Notes under the pieces: generated by a model
Told to the model about the DNA's origin: nothing
What the model saw: only the letters and a program-made list of their open reading frames with translations
Database searches by the model: none
Translations under genes and position numbers: made by a program
From: Lutibacter oricola
GTDB lineage: Bacteria; Bacteroidota; Bacteroidia; Flavobacteriales; Flavobacteriaceae
DNA length: 64,000 nt
Assembly (NCBI RefSeq): GCF_900106565.1
Contig: NZ_FNNJ01000001.1
Coordinates: 248,001-312,000, forward strand
Direction of reading: 5' to 3'
In this document: positions 27,044 to 35,812 of the stretch, piece by piece
Layout of the letters: each line of letters opens with the position of its first letter
Position numbering within the stretch: the first letter of the stretch is position 1

Positions 27044-28675
27044 TTAAGATTTCTTTTCTTTAGAATCAGGTTTTTTTGGCGTTTCTTCTTCTGAAGTTAT
27101 ATCTTCAACATCTTTACCTTTTAAATATTCTGGTAATTGCATACCAGCCATATCAAACATTTCTTGTAATGGCGGAACTGCTTTGTACATTCCAGAAATA
27201 AAGTTTGAAGTAGATGTTTTACCATCTTTTCCTCCGCCGTTTTCCCAAACAGTAACTTTATCAATTTTAATGTTTTTAATAGCTTCAGCTTGAATTTTAA
27301 TTAATTCTGGAAGTTTATCAGCAACTAATAATCTAACAGCATCTTTAGCATCGTCTCCAGCAGCTCTAACAATTTGATCTAAACCTTCAGCTTGTTTAGT
27401 TAGTATTTCAAACATACCTTTTGCTTCAGCTTCTTTTTTTAAGAAAATGGCATCAGCTTCACCTTTAGCAATACGTCTAATTTGTTCAGCTTCAGCTTCA
27501 GCATCAATTTCAACCTTTTGTTTGTCTATTTGAGCAGGTACAACAATATCTGCTAATTGTTCAGCTTCTTTACGTTTTGCTCTTGCTTCTTCGGCTAATT
27601 TTTCAGCAGCATATGCTTCTTCTAATGCTTTTGCAGCTTGTACTTTTTCAGATGCTATTGCTCGTTTTGCTGCTTCAGCTTCACGCTCACGTCTTAAGGC
27701 ATCAGATTCAGCAATTTCAATTTTAGAAATATTTTCACCTTCAATAGCCTTAGCGTTGGCAATTGCTGTTTTAATACGTTCAACTTGTTTGGCTTCAGCT
27801 TCACCAATTTTTGCTTTTGCATCAGCATCAGCTGTTTGAATACGTTCTTTTTGGTCTGCGTTAGCTTCTCCAATCATAGCAGTAGCATTCATGTCGGCAA
27901 CTTGAACACGTTCGTTTTGGTTGGCATTAGCTTCACCAATTTTTGCTTTTGCTAAAGCATCGGCAACTTGTGTACGTTGGTCTTGAACTGCTTTTGCTTG
28001 TCCAATTGCTCCATCTCTATCTTTTTGTGCAACCGTAACAATAGCTTCATTAATAGCTTTTGCAGCAGCTTCTTTTCCTAAAGCTTCAATATAACCAGAT
28101 CCATCATGTATATCTGTAATGTTTACGTTGATTAATTTTAAACCAACTTTTTTCAATTCGGCTTCAACACTGTGTGTAATGTGCGATAAAAATTTATCTC
28201 TATCTGAGTTAATTTCTTCAATATCCATAGATGCAACTACCAAACGTAATTGACCAAAAATAATTTCTTGTGCCAATTCTTGTACAGCATCTAGGTTTAA
28301 ACCTAATAAACGTTCTGCAGCATTTTGCATTACGCTTGGTTCTGTTGAAATACCAATGGTAAATCTAGAAGGTACATTTACACGAATGTTCTGCTTACTT
28401 AAGGCGTTTGTTAAATTTACTTCAATAGACATTGGAGTTAAATCTAAAAACTCATAATCTTGTATTATTGGCCAAATAAATGCAGCTCCACCGTGTACAC
28501 ATTTTGCGGATTTTCCACCACCTGTTTTTCCGTAAACAACTAAAATTCTATCTGAAGGACAACGCTTATAGCGTCTAATCATTGCAAAAACAATTACAAT
28601 TGGTATAAAAATAGCAGCAGCTGTTAGGTAAACTCCATATGAGCCGGATTGTAATGGTAATAATAATAAATTCAT
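27044..28675 (-). CDS. Flotillin-family SPFH membrane scaffold protein (YqiK/FloT-like)
   Basis: The 543-residue protein has one N-terminal membrane segment (about 15-33), an SPFH/band 7 domain (about 38-215) and a long Ala/Glu-rich coiled coil followed by the flotillin C-terminal region. Flotillins form membrane-microdomain scaffolds. Residues 222-309 hold four 22-residue repeats of the type AKIGEANANQNERVQVAD, each equal to two hendecads, so a right-handed coiled-coil segment is likely. The NfeD-like gene lies 10 bp upstream, the usual flotillin partner (YqiJ/YqiK in E. coli). A GKTGGGKS string at 49-56 looks like a P-loop but sits at the flotillin Gly-rich loop. Confidence 0.92.
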   Translation of the reverse strand: MNLLLLPLQSGSYGVYLTAAAIFIPIVIVFAMIRRYKRCPSDRILVVYGKTGGGKSAKCVHGGAAFIWPIIQDYEFLDLTPMSIEVNLTNALSKQNIRVNVPSRFTIGISTEPSVMQNAAERLLGLNLDAVQELAQEIIFGQLRLVVASMDIEEINSDRDKFLSHITHSVEAELKKVGLKLINVNITDIHDGSGYIEALGKEAAAKAINEAIVTVAQKDRDGAIGQAKAVQDQRTQVADALAKAKIGEANANQNERVQVADMNATAMIGEANADQKERIQTADADAKAKIGEAEAKQVERIKTAIANAKAIEGENISKIEIAESDALRREREAEAAKRAIASEKVQAAKALEEAYAAEKLAEEARAKRKEAEQLADIVVPAQIDKQKVEIDAEAEAEQIRRIAKGEADAIFLKKEAEAKGMFEILTKQAEGLDQIVRAAGDDAKDAVRLLVADKLPELIKIQAEAIKNIKIDKVTVWENGGGKDGKTSTSNFISGMYKAVPPLQEMFDMAGMQLPEYLKGKDVEDITSEEETPKKPDSKEKKS

Positions 28676-28685
28676 AGGTTAATTT

Positions 28686-29264
28686 TTATTGGTTTAATTT
28701 TTGTACTAATAATATTTCTGCACTTACAATTTTGGTTACTTTAACCATAGCGCCAGTTTTTAATTCTTCGTTTTCGTCGGTAATTGCTTCTAATTCACGT
28801 AAGCTTCCTTGCACTTTAATTTGAACTTTACCCATTTTAGAACGGTTTGGTCCAATAGGTAAATATACTTCACAAATAACCCCTACAGCGTTTTTCATTT
28901 TTAAAGTTCCAGATTCTGCTAGTTTGTGCATCCAAAAGAATAATAATGAAATTACAACCATCATTATTAAGCCCGACACAAAAGAAATTATCAGTGTAAT
29001 TGCTGTGGTTAAACCAGCATCTAAACATGTTACTCCTGTCCAGCCAAAAATGGTGAAAAAACCAACCAAACCTTTAAAAGTAAAAAATTGAAACCCAACT
29101 CCACCATCATCAGCTTCAAATTCCGTTGCGTCAGCTTCCATATCAGCATCTCCACCGCCAATAAAAGTTAAAATAAGTATTATAAAAAATATAGCTGAGC
29201 CTATAAGCGCAATACCCCAATAGGTTTGTTCAAGAGTCGACATTCCGTCGAAAAATTCTAACAT
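28686..29264 (-). CDS. NfeD/YqiJ-like membrane protein with OB-fold
   Basis: The 192-residue protein has three hydrophobic segments (about 14-36, 55-75 and 80-110), an acidic insert (GGGDADMEADATEFEADDGG), and a C-terminal OB-like beta domain (about 122-190). This layout is that of YqiJ-type NfeD relatives, which are encoded with flotillins and anchor or modulate their assemblies. The gene is 10 bp upstream of the flotillin gene and clearly in its operon. The acidic cluster is unusual and could bind divalent cations, but no support exists beyond composition. Confidence 0.87.
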   Translation of the reverse strand: MLEFFDGMSTLEQTYWGIALIGSAIFFIILILTFIGGGDADMEADATEFEADDGGVGFQFFTFKGLVGFFTIFGWTGVTCLDAGLTTAITLIISFVSGLIMMVVISLLFFWMHKLAESGTLKMKNAVGVICEVYLPIGPNRSKMGKVQIKVQGSLRELEAITDENEELKTGAMVKVTKIVSAEILLVQKLNQ

Positions 29265-29350
29265 AGTTTCACAATTTTTTAAGAAGTTATCGAATATACT
29301 AAATATTAGAAAAATATAAGACTGTTTAATCGTTAATTTTTCGTTTAGCT

Positions 29351-29620
29351 TTAATTAAATATCAAAAGACCACCAATAATAATTACAAATCCAATAGCTA
29401 CAATTATAATGTTCTTTTTTAAAGCCTCTTTATTTTCTAGTTTTATTGTTTGTCTAATTTTTAACAGCTGTTGTGGTGTTGCCTTTTTTTCTAATAAAGC
29501 ATTCCTTTCCTTTTTCTTTTTTGAAGGTTTATTATCTCTATCAAAATAGGTTTTACGTTTTGGTCTAGCATTATTTTTAATTGATGTGACCATAGCTGAA
29601 ACTGCACCTCCAAAATTCAT
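29351..29620 (-). CDS. Small basic single-pass membrane protein
   Basis: The 89-residue protein has a Lys/Arg-rich cytoplasmic part (KNNARPKRKTYFDRDNK, then PSKKKKE) and one C-terminal membrane helix (IIIVAIGFVIIIGGLLIF). It resembles the 94-residue protein at 26262-26546 in organisation. Homologues are found throughout Flavobacteriaceae without known function. It precedes the NfeD-flotillin operon by 86 bp on the same strand and may be co-transcribed. Confidence 0.6.
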   Translation of the reverse strand: MNFGGAVSAMVTSIKNNARPKRKTYFDRDNKPSKKKKERNALLEKKATPQQLLKIRQTIKLENKEALKKNIIIVAIGFVIIIGGLLIFN

Positions 29621-29728
29621 AATTTATATTTTTAGCAATTATTAATAATTTAAGAAAGAAGAAATGATTCTCTAATTATATGTTGTGTTTTTGTATAAAA
29701 TGTTACGCCTTTTCGTCTAAATTTCTTT

Positions 29729-29736
29729 TACATTTG
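29729..29736 (+). promoter_or_regulatory. -7 element of the osmC gene
   Basis: TACATTTG, a full TAnnTTTG match, lies 26 bp upstream of the OsmC-family start codon. Confidence 0.55.
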
Positions 29737-29762
29737 TTAATATTATATATAAAACTACTATT

Positions 29763-30179
29763 ATGACTAATAAAATTGAACTAAGCTGGAAAGGTCAAAT
29801 GTTATTTGAATCTGTTGCTCCAGAAGGAAATGTAATGATTGATGCTGCAGAAGAAGTTGGTGGGCAAGGTAAGGGTTTACGCCCTAAAGCTATGATGTTA
29901 ACATCTTTGGCAGGCTGTTCAGGTATGGATATTTCTTCATTACTAAAAAAAATGCGTGCAGAGGTTGAAGATTTTAAAATTGAAGTTGAAGCAAGCTTAA
30001 CGGAGGAACATCCTAAGTATTACGATAAAGTTCACGTAACATATCGTTTTTTTGGAAGTGATTTCAAAAAAGATAAAATTGAAAAAGCTGTAAAATTATC
30101 TGTAGACCGTTATTGTGGTGTTATGGAAATGTTTAGACAATTTGCAACAGTTACTACTGAAATTATTTACGAAGAGTAA
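29763..30179 (+). CDS. OsmC-family peroxiredoxin
   Basis: The 138-residue cytoplasmic protein has the two redox cysteines of the OsmC/Ohr fold: Cys52 in SLAGCSGMDISSLL and Cys118 in DRYCGVMEMF. The family reduces organic hydroperoxides through a Cys-Cys cycle. The arrangement fits the YhfA/OsmC branch better than Ohr. It stands alone between divergent and co-directional genes and has its own -7 element. Substrate preference is not visible in sequence. Confidence 0.9.
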   Translation: MTNKIELSWKGQMLFESVAPEGNVMIDAAEEVGGQGKGLRPKAMMLTSLAGCSGMDISSLLKKMRAEVEDFKIEVEASLTEEHPKYYDKVHVTYRFFGSDFKKDKIEKAVKLSVDRYCGVMEMFRQFATVTTEIIYEE

Positions 30180-30193
30180 TAAATTAAAATACT

Positions 30194-30201
30194 TACTTTT
30201 G
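30194..30201 (+). promoter_or_regulatory. -7 element of recJ
   Basis: TACTTTTG matches TAnnTTTG, 16 bp before the recJ ATG. It sits within an imperfect AATACTT/AAGTATT inverted repeat (about 30188-30213). Confidence 0.5.
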
Positions 30202-30217
30202 AAAAAAAAGTATTGCT

Positions 30218-31915
30218 ATGCGTTGGAAATTAAAGCCTGAGACTGATTCTCAAATAACTTCAAATCTTGCAAAAGAGTTAAGTATAGATTATACATTGGC
30301 TAAGTTGTTGGTTCAACGTGGAATTCAAAATTTTGATGATGCCAAGGCTTTTTTTAGACCAGATTTAGCAGATTTACACAATCCATATTTAATGAAAGAT
30401 ATGGACTTAGCTGTTGAGCGAATTGAGTTGGCAATTTCAAATAATGAAAACATTTTAGTTTATGGAGATTATGATGTTGATGGTACTACTTCGGTGTCGT
30501 TACTTTCTTCATATTTAAAAACAATTCACCCAAATGTTGCAACCTATATTCCAGATAGGTATGCTGAAGGTTATGGTGTTTCATATAAAGGAATTGATTT
30601 TGCTGAAGACAATGGAATTACATTAATTGTTGCGCTAGATTGTGGAATTAAAGCCATTGAAAAAGTAGCGTACGCAAAAGAAAAAGGAATCGATTTTATT
30701 ATTTGCGATCATCATAGGCCAGGTAAAGAAATACCTAAAGCTGTTGCGGTTTTAGATCCAAAACGTGAAGATTGTGAGTATCCATATAAAGAGCTTTGTG
30801 GTTGTGGAGTTGGTTTTAAATTAATTCAAGCGTTAGCAGGTAAACGAGGTGAAACTATAGATGATTTATTACCGTATTTAGATTTGGTTGCTACGGCAAT
30901 TGCCGCAGATATTGTGCCAATTACAGGCGAAAATAGAGTGTTAGCTTATTATGGGTTAAAGGTTATAAATACCAACCCAAGAAATGGTATGAAAGCGATG
31001 ATTCATCAAATAGATAAGGATGAACTAACTATAACTGATGTTGTTTTTATTATAGCGCCAAGAATTAATGCTGCAGGTAGAATAAAGCATGGTAATTATG
31101 CTGTTGAATTATTAACCGAAGTAGATTTTGATACCGCGGTTGAATTTGCTTCAGCAATAGAAAAAAATAATAACGAGCGTAAAGATTTAGATAAAAGCAT
31201 AACACATGAAGCATTACAACAAATTGAAAAAAATAATGAACAGCAAAACTTTTCGACTGTTGTTTATAATGAAACTTGGCATAAAGGTGTTATTGGTATT
31301 GTGGCTTCTAGATTAATAGAAACCTATTACAAACCAACATTAGTTTTTACAAAAAGCGGAGATAAATTAGCCGCTTCTGCAAGATCTGTTAAAGGGTTTG
31401 ATGTGTATAATGCTTTGGAGCAATGTAGCGAGTTTATTGAGCAATTTGGAGGGCATAAATATGCTGCTGGCTTAACGTTAACTGAAGAAAACTACCCAAA
31501 GTTTAAAGCTAAATTTGAAGAAGTTGTAAAGGAAACTTTGCCAGAAGAGCTACGAACACCAGAAATTTTGATAGATGCTGAAATTAGTTTATCTGAAATT
31601 ACACCAAAGTTTTTTCGAATAATAAATCAGTTAGCGCCTTTTGGACCTCAAAATTTAAGGCCTGTTTTTTCTGCTTCAGGTTTAAGAGATAATGGGTATG
31701 GAAAAAAAGTTGGTGCAGACCAAACACATTTAAAACTAAGCATTATTGATGGTGTAAACCAAAAAACATACAATGCTATTGGTTTTAGTATGGGAGATAA
31801 ATTTGAACTGGTTCAAAAAGAGCAAGATTTTAAAGCAGCTTTTAATATTGATGAAAACCATTGGAATGGAAATACATCGTTACAATTAATGCTAAAAGAT
31901 CTGCAACCAGCTTAA
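30218..31915 (+). CDS. recJ: Single-stranded-DNA-specific 5'-3' exonuclease RecJ
   Basis: RecJ degrades single-stranded DNA 5' to 3' in recombination and mismatch repair. The 565-residue protein has the DHH phosphoesterase motifs: DYDVDG at 84-89 (motif I), the second motif ALDCG, CDHHRPG (motif III), and the DHHA1 motif FGGHKYAAGL in the second domain, then a C-terminal OB-fold region. Size and order match bacterial RecJ. The stop codon overlaps the end of the convergent EEP-family gene by 4 bp. Confidence 0.96.
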   Translation: MRWKLKPETDSQITSNLAKELSIDYTLAKLLVQRGIQNFDDAKAFFRPDLADLHNPYLMKDMDLAVERIELAISNNENILVYGDYDVDGTTSVSLLSSYLKTIHPNVATYIPDRYAEGYGVSYKGIDFAEDNGITLIVALDCGIKAIEKVAYAKEKGIDFIICDHHRPGKEIPKAVAVLDPKREDCEYPYKELCGCGVGFKLIQALAGKRGETIDDLLPYLDLVATAIAADIVPITGENRVLAYYGLKVINTNPRNGMKAMIHQIDKDELTITDVVFIIAPRINAAGRIKHGNYAVELLTEVDFDTAVEFASAIEKNNNERKDLDKSITHEALQQIEKNNEQQNFSTVVYNETWHKGVIGIVASRLIETYYKPTLVFTKSGDKLAASARSVKGFDVYNALEQCSEFIEQFGGHKYAAGLTLTEENYPKFKAKFEEVVKETLPEELRTPEILIDAEISLSEITPKFFRIINQLAPFGPQNLRPVFSASGLRDNGYGKKVGADQTHLKLSIIDGVNQKTYNAIGFSMGDKFELVQKEQDFKAAFNIDENHWNGNTSLQLMLKDLQPA

Positions 31916-32958
31916 TTTTTTTCTTTAATTAAATATATATAAACAGGGTAATGATCGCTGTAACCACCTAAAAATTTTCCGCTAGAAAAACTTCTAAAAG
32001 GATAGCCTTTATATTTACCTGTTTGTGTAGTTAAATATTGCGGTTTATATACTGCAGCTTTAAACATTTTAAAGCTAGAATATTCTTTTTTGGTTGTAAG
32101 CAGCGGAGAGGTAAATATTATTTGGTCAAATAAATTTATATTATCTCTATATACTAATGTGTTATGGCCTCTTTTAAATAAATCTTCGTATGGGTTGTAA
32201 AGGTCTCCTTCTTTTACTTTTCTTTTTTTCTTTTTAGTTTTTAAAACCTTTTTTAAGCTAGAATTATGAGGGTCGTCATTTAAATCTCCCATAATTATTA
32301 TTTTAGGGTTTGGATCTGATAATTTAATTTTCTCAATAATTTGAGTGTTTAAATAAGCTGCTTTTTCTCTTTTAGACCTGCTTTTTTTCTCTCCTCCACG
32401 TCTAGAAGGCCAATGATTTACTATGATATGAACCAATTCATTATCTAAATAACCGCTAACCAATAATTGGTCTCTGGTGTAAATTCTCATTCCTTTTTCG
32501 TCCCAAAGTTTTAGTTCAAAATTTTCAAAATGTGTTGGAATAAAATAGTTTGGTTGATATAATAGCGCAACGTCAATTCCTCTTAAATCTGGGGAGTCAA
32601 AATGAATAATTTCGTATTTTTTTTCTTTCAAATAAGATGTTGATGTTAAATCTTCTAGAACTTTTCTGTTTTCAACTTCAGCAACACCAATAATTGCAGG
32701 GCTATTTTTAGCTTCTTTTGTACCAATTTCTGAAATTACTTTAGCCATATTATTCAGTTTTTGGCTATAAATAGAATCTCTATTTGTTTTAATTTCCATT
32801 ATTGGACTAGCTTCATCATTTTTTAAAGTGTCGTTTTTGGTGTCAAATAGATTTTCTAAATTATAAAAAGCAATGGTTCTAATTTTATATTGTTTTTGAC
32901 TGTATGTGTTATTGACAAAACCGATTAAAAAAATCAGTATTAAGGTTATTTTTTTCAT
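31912..32958 (-). CDS. Secreted endonuclease/exonuclease/phosphatase (EEP) family protein
   Basis: The 348-residue protein has a signal peptide (ending NNTYSQ) and the DNase I-like EEP fold: FYNLENLF near 31-38, catalytic Glu94 in VAEVEN, NHWPSRR with His182, MGDLNDDPH with Asp225 and Asn227, and the terminal SDH with Asp335-His336. Family members are Mg-dependent nucleases or phosphodiesterases; NHWPSRR is typical of the ExeM/NucH-like extracellular nuclease branch. It is divergent from the TonB-receptor gene. A cytoplasmic-looking paralogue lies at 38543-39511. Together they bracket the DUF5689/lamin-tail locus. Confidence 0.88.
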   Translation of the reverse strand: MKKITLILIFLIGFVNNTYSQKQYKIRTIAFYNLENLFDTKNDTLKNDEASPIMEIKTNRDSIYSQKLNNMAKVISEIGTKEAKNSPAIIGVAEVENRKVLEDLTSTSYLKEKKYEIIHFDSPDLRGIDVALLYQPNYFIPTHFENFELKLWDEKGMRIYTRDQLLVSGYLDNELVHIIVNHWPSRRGGEKKSRSKREKAAYLNTQIIEKIKLSDPNPKIIIMGDLNDDPHNSSLKKVLKTKKKKRKVKEGDLYNPYEDLFKRGHNTLVYRDNINLFDQIIFTSPLLTTKKEYSSFKMFKAAVYKPQYLTTQTGKYKGYPFRSFSSGKFLGGYSDHYPVYIYLIKEKN

Positions 32959-32975
32959 ATTAAAATTTGAGGGTT

Positions 32976-32983
32976 CAAAGCTA
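32976..32983 (-). promoter_or_regulatory. -7 element of the secreted EEP gene
   Basis: The minus strand reads TAGCTTTG, a full TAnnTTTG match 17 bp upstream of the ATG. Confidence 0.55.
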
Positions 32984-33056
32984 CATCAAAAATATGAAAA
33001 AGAGCTAGTTATTTGATAATGTGATGTAAATTATGTTTATTTGAAAAAAATTGTAA

Positions 33057-35801
33057 ATGAAAAAGCTAATTTTATTAGGTTTTTTGTGCTTTTCGTATAT
33101 TCCATATTTAAGAGCGCAAACTACTTATTCTATCCGTGGAGAAATCCAAGAAGTAACAACTGAGAATCCGTTGTCACAGGTTCAAATTTCTATTTTAAAC
33201 ACAAATTATTTTACCGAAACTGATATTGGAGGAATATTTGTGTTAGAGAAATTGCAAAAAGGAGATTACAAACTTCAAATCCGTTTAACAGGTTATTTGG
33301 TTCAAACGTTACCTATTTCTTTAGAGAAAAGTATTGATTTAGGTACAATTTATTTAGAGCCAATAATTGATAATTTTCAAGACGCCAGTATTATTTCTTT
33401 AACTGATGATGATTTAACTGAAGATAATAGTTCAAATTCTGAATACATTTCAGGGCTATTTCAATCTTCTAAAGATGCTTATTTAAAAGCGGCAGCGTTT
33501 AATTTTAGTCAGGCTTGGTTCAAAGTTCGAGGATATGATTCTCGCTACGGACAAATTACATTGAACGGTGTTGAAATGAATAAATTTTACGACGGAAGAC
33601 CACAATGGAGCAATTGGGGAGGTTTAAATGATGCCTTGCGAAATCAAGATTTCAGCAATGGAATTGCTCCTTCAGAAGTTTCTTTTGGAAATATGTTGGG
33701 AACTACAAACTTTAAAACTCGAGCTTCTTTAAATAGAGAAGGAGGAAAAGTTTCATATGCTCTTACTAATAAGAGTTATACAGGTAGAGCAATGGCAACG
33801 TATTCAACTGGTTTAAACGATAAAAATTGGGCGCTAACAGTTTCTGGTTCTCGGCGATATGCAGAGGAAGGTTATATGGATGGAACACCATACAATTCTT
33901 GGTCTGGTTTTATAGCTGCAGAGAAAAAGTTTAACGAAAACCACAGTATAAACTTAACGGCAATTGGTGCTTTTAATAGAAAGGGAAAATCCTCACCAAG
34001 TACTCAAGAAGTTTATGATTTAAAGGGTTATACCTATAATTCATATTGGGGAGACCAAGTTGGAGATATAAGAAACTCTAGAATGAAAGAAATTTTTGAG
34101 CCAATTGTAATGCTAACACATTATTATACTTCAGAAAAATCTACACTTACTTCTTCTATTTCATACCAAACTGGACACACAACCAATGGAAGATTAGGCT
34201 ATTTTAATGCGCCAAACCCAGATCCTACGTATTGGAAATATTTACCAAGCAATTATTTAAGAGGTAATAATTACGATTTAGGTCAGGCATATTTGGCGGA
34301 CCAAGATTTTAGAAATAATGGTCAATTAAATTGGAATGAACTTTATTTAACTAATGCAGGAAAGGAAAACGCTTCATATTATGTGTATGATGATAGGGTT
34401 GAAGATTCTCAAATTAGTTTTAATTCAAACTTCAATACAAAAATAAATGCTAATGTTCAGATAAATACAGGTGTTTCATTTAAAAGTTTGAGCTCAAGAA
34501 ATTTTGCTGAAATGACAGATTTATTAGGAGCAACTAGTTTTTTAGATATAGATCAATACGCAATTGGAGATGCAAGAGATAACGATCTAAATAACCCGAA
34601 TAAGGTTGTTGGGGTTGGAGATGAGTTTCAATATAATTACAATATAGCTGCAAGTAGTGTTGGAGCATTTGCTCAAGTACAAGTTACTAGTAAAAAGGTT
34701 GATTATTTTGCCGGCCTTAATTTTAAAAACAGCAATTTTCAGCGAGATGGTTTATATAAAAATGGAACCTTTGCTAATAATTCCTTTGGAAAAGGAGAAA
34801 AACAATCGTTTTCAGATTTTAGTGCTAAAGGTGGATTCACCTATAAATTTACAGGACGTCATTTGTTTAATGTAAACGGTGCTTATTTATCAAACGCAGC
34901 AACTATTAGAACTGTTTTCTCTAATTCCAGAGTTAACAATGAAATAACTCCAACTATTACAAGTGAAAAAGTAGTAACTGCCGATGCTAATTATATTTTT
35001 AGATCACCAAAAATACAAGCGCGTTTAACAGGTTATTTTACAAAAATTAGCGATGCAGTAGAAACTTCATTTTTATTTGCTGAAGGCTTAAGAGGAGATC
35101 AGGCAGATTTTGTAAGTGAAATTTTAACTGGTGTAGAAAAAAAGCATATTGGTGCAGAGTTAAGCTTAGAGTATCAGGCTACACCTACTGTTAAGGTTTT
35201 AGGAGCAGGTTCATTTGGACAATTCACGTACAATAACAATCCAAATTTATATTTACAATCTGAAAGTTTTGTAGATGAAGATAGTGATTTTGGAACGGCT
35301 TATTTACAAGATTATAAATTGTCTGGAACACCACAAAGAGCTTATTTATTAGGAATAGAATATAGAGATCCAACTTATTATTGGTTTCAGGTAAGTGGAA
35401 ACTATATGTCTAACAATTATTTAGATATTTCACCATTATTAAGAACAGAAAATTTTTATGTTGATACAGATGGAATTCCATTTATAGATGACGAAACTGG
35501 AGTTCAGGTAACACAAGAACAAGTAGATGGTTTATTGCAACAAGAGAAGTTTGACGATATCTTTTTAATGAATATTGTAGCAGGTAAATCGTGGAAAATA
35601 AATGATTATTACTTGGGTGTTTTTGCCGGAATAAACAATGTGTTGGGTGAGACTTATAAAACTGGTGGTTTTGAGCAAGCTCGTAATGCAAACTATCCAG
35701 AGTTAAAGGAAGATAAAAACTTAGAGAACCCAATTTTCGGACCTAAGTATTGGTACAATAGTGGTACTTCCTATTATTTTAATTTATATGTAAGATTTTA
35801 A
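33057..35801 (+). CDS. TonB-dependent outer-membrane receptor with carboxypeptidase-regulatory-like N-domain
   Basis: The 914-residue protein has a signal peptide (ending LRAQ), a CarboxypepD_reg-like beta-sandwich (about 22-95), a plug domain (about 110-225, with YDSRYGQITLNGVEMN) and a 22-strand barrel ending in an aromatic residue (NLYVRF). The receptor imports a ligand across the outer membrane using TonB energy. It is 11 bp upstream of a lipoprotein made of DUF5689 and lamin-tail domains, in the position a SusD-like partner would hold, though no SusD is present. With EEP nucleases on both sides, a nucleic-acid or organophosphate ligand is my inference. Confidence 0.92.
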   Translation: MKKLILLGFLCFSYIPYLRAQTTYSIRGEIQEVTTENPLSQVQISILNTNYFTETDIGGIFVLEKLQKGDYKLQIRLTGYLVQTLPISLEKSIDLGTIYLEPIIDNFQDASIISLTDDDLTEDNSSNSEYISGLFQSSKDAYLKAAAFNFSQAWFKVRGYDSRYGQITLNGVEMNKFYDGRPQWSNWGGLNDALRNQDFSNGIAPSEVSFGNMLGTTNFKTRASLNREGGKVSYALTNKSYTGRAMATYSTGLNDKNWALTVSGSRRYAEEGYMDGTPYNSWSGFIAAEKKFNENHSINLTAIGAFNRKGKSSPSTQEVYDLKGYTYNSYWGDQVGDIRNSRMKEIFEPIVMLTHYYTSEKSTLTSSISYQTGHTTNGRLGYFNAPNPDPTYWKYLPSNYLRGNNYDLGQAYLADQDFRNNGQLNWNELYLTNAGKENASYYVYDDRVEDSQISFNSNFNTKINANVQINTGVSFKSLSSRNFAEMTDLLGATSFLDIDQYAIGDARDNDLNNPNKVVGVGDEFQYNYNIAASSVGAFAQVQVTSKKVDYFAGLNFKNSNFQRDGLYKNGTFANNSFGKGEKQSFSDFSAKGGFTYKFTGRHLFNVNGAYLSNAATIRTVFSNSRVNNEITPTITSEKVVTADANYIFRSPKIQARLTGYFTKISDAVETSFLFAEGLRGDQADFVSEILTGVEKKHIGAELSLEYQATPTVKVLGAGSFGQFTYNNNPNLYLQSESFVDEDSDFGTAYLQDYKLSGTPQRAYLLGIEYRDPTYYWFQVSGNYMSNNYLDISPLLRTENFYVDTDGIPFIDDETGVQVTQEQVDGLLQQEKFDDIFLMNIVAGKSWKINDYYLGVFAGINNVLGETYKTGGFEQARNANYPELKEDKNLENPIFGPKYWYNSGTSYYFNLYVRF

Positions 35802-35812
35802 AAAATTCAGCA

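Noticed and set aside
28508..28531. Walker-A-like GKTGGGKS in the flotillin
   Set aside because: The position is the glycine-rich loop of flotillins (between the first membrane segment and the SPFH core), there is no Walker B or NTPase fold, and the match looks coincidental.
26262..29620. Riboflavin synthase beta subunit label for the two small membrane proteins
   Set aside because: Neither has a lumazine or riboflavin synthase motif; both are basic proteins with one C-terminal helix. The label is a known database artefact, by recollection.
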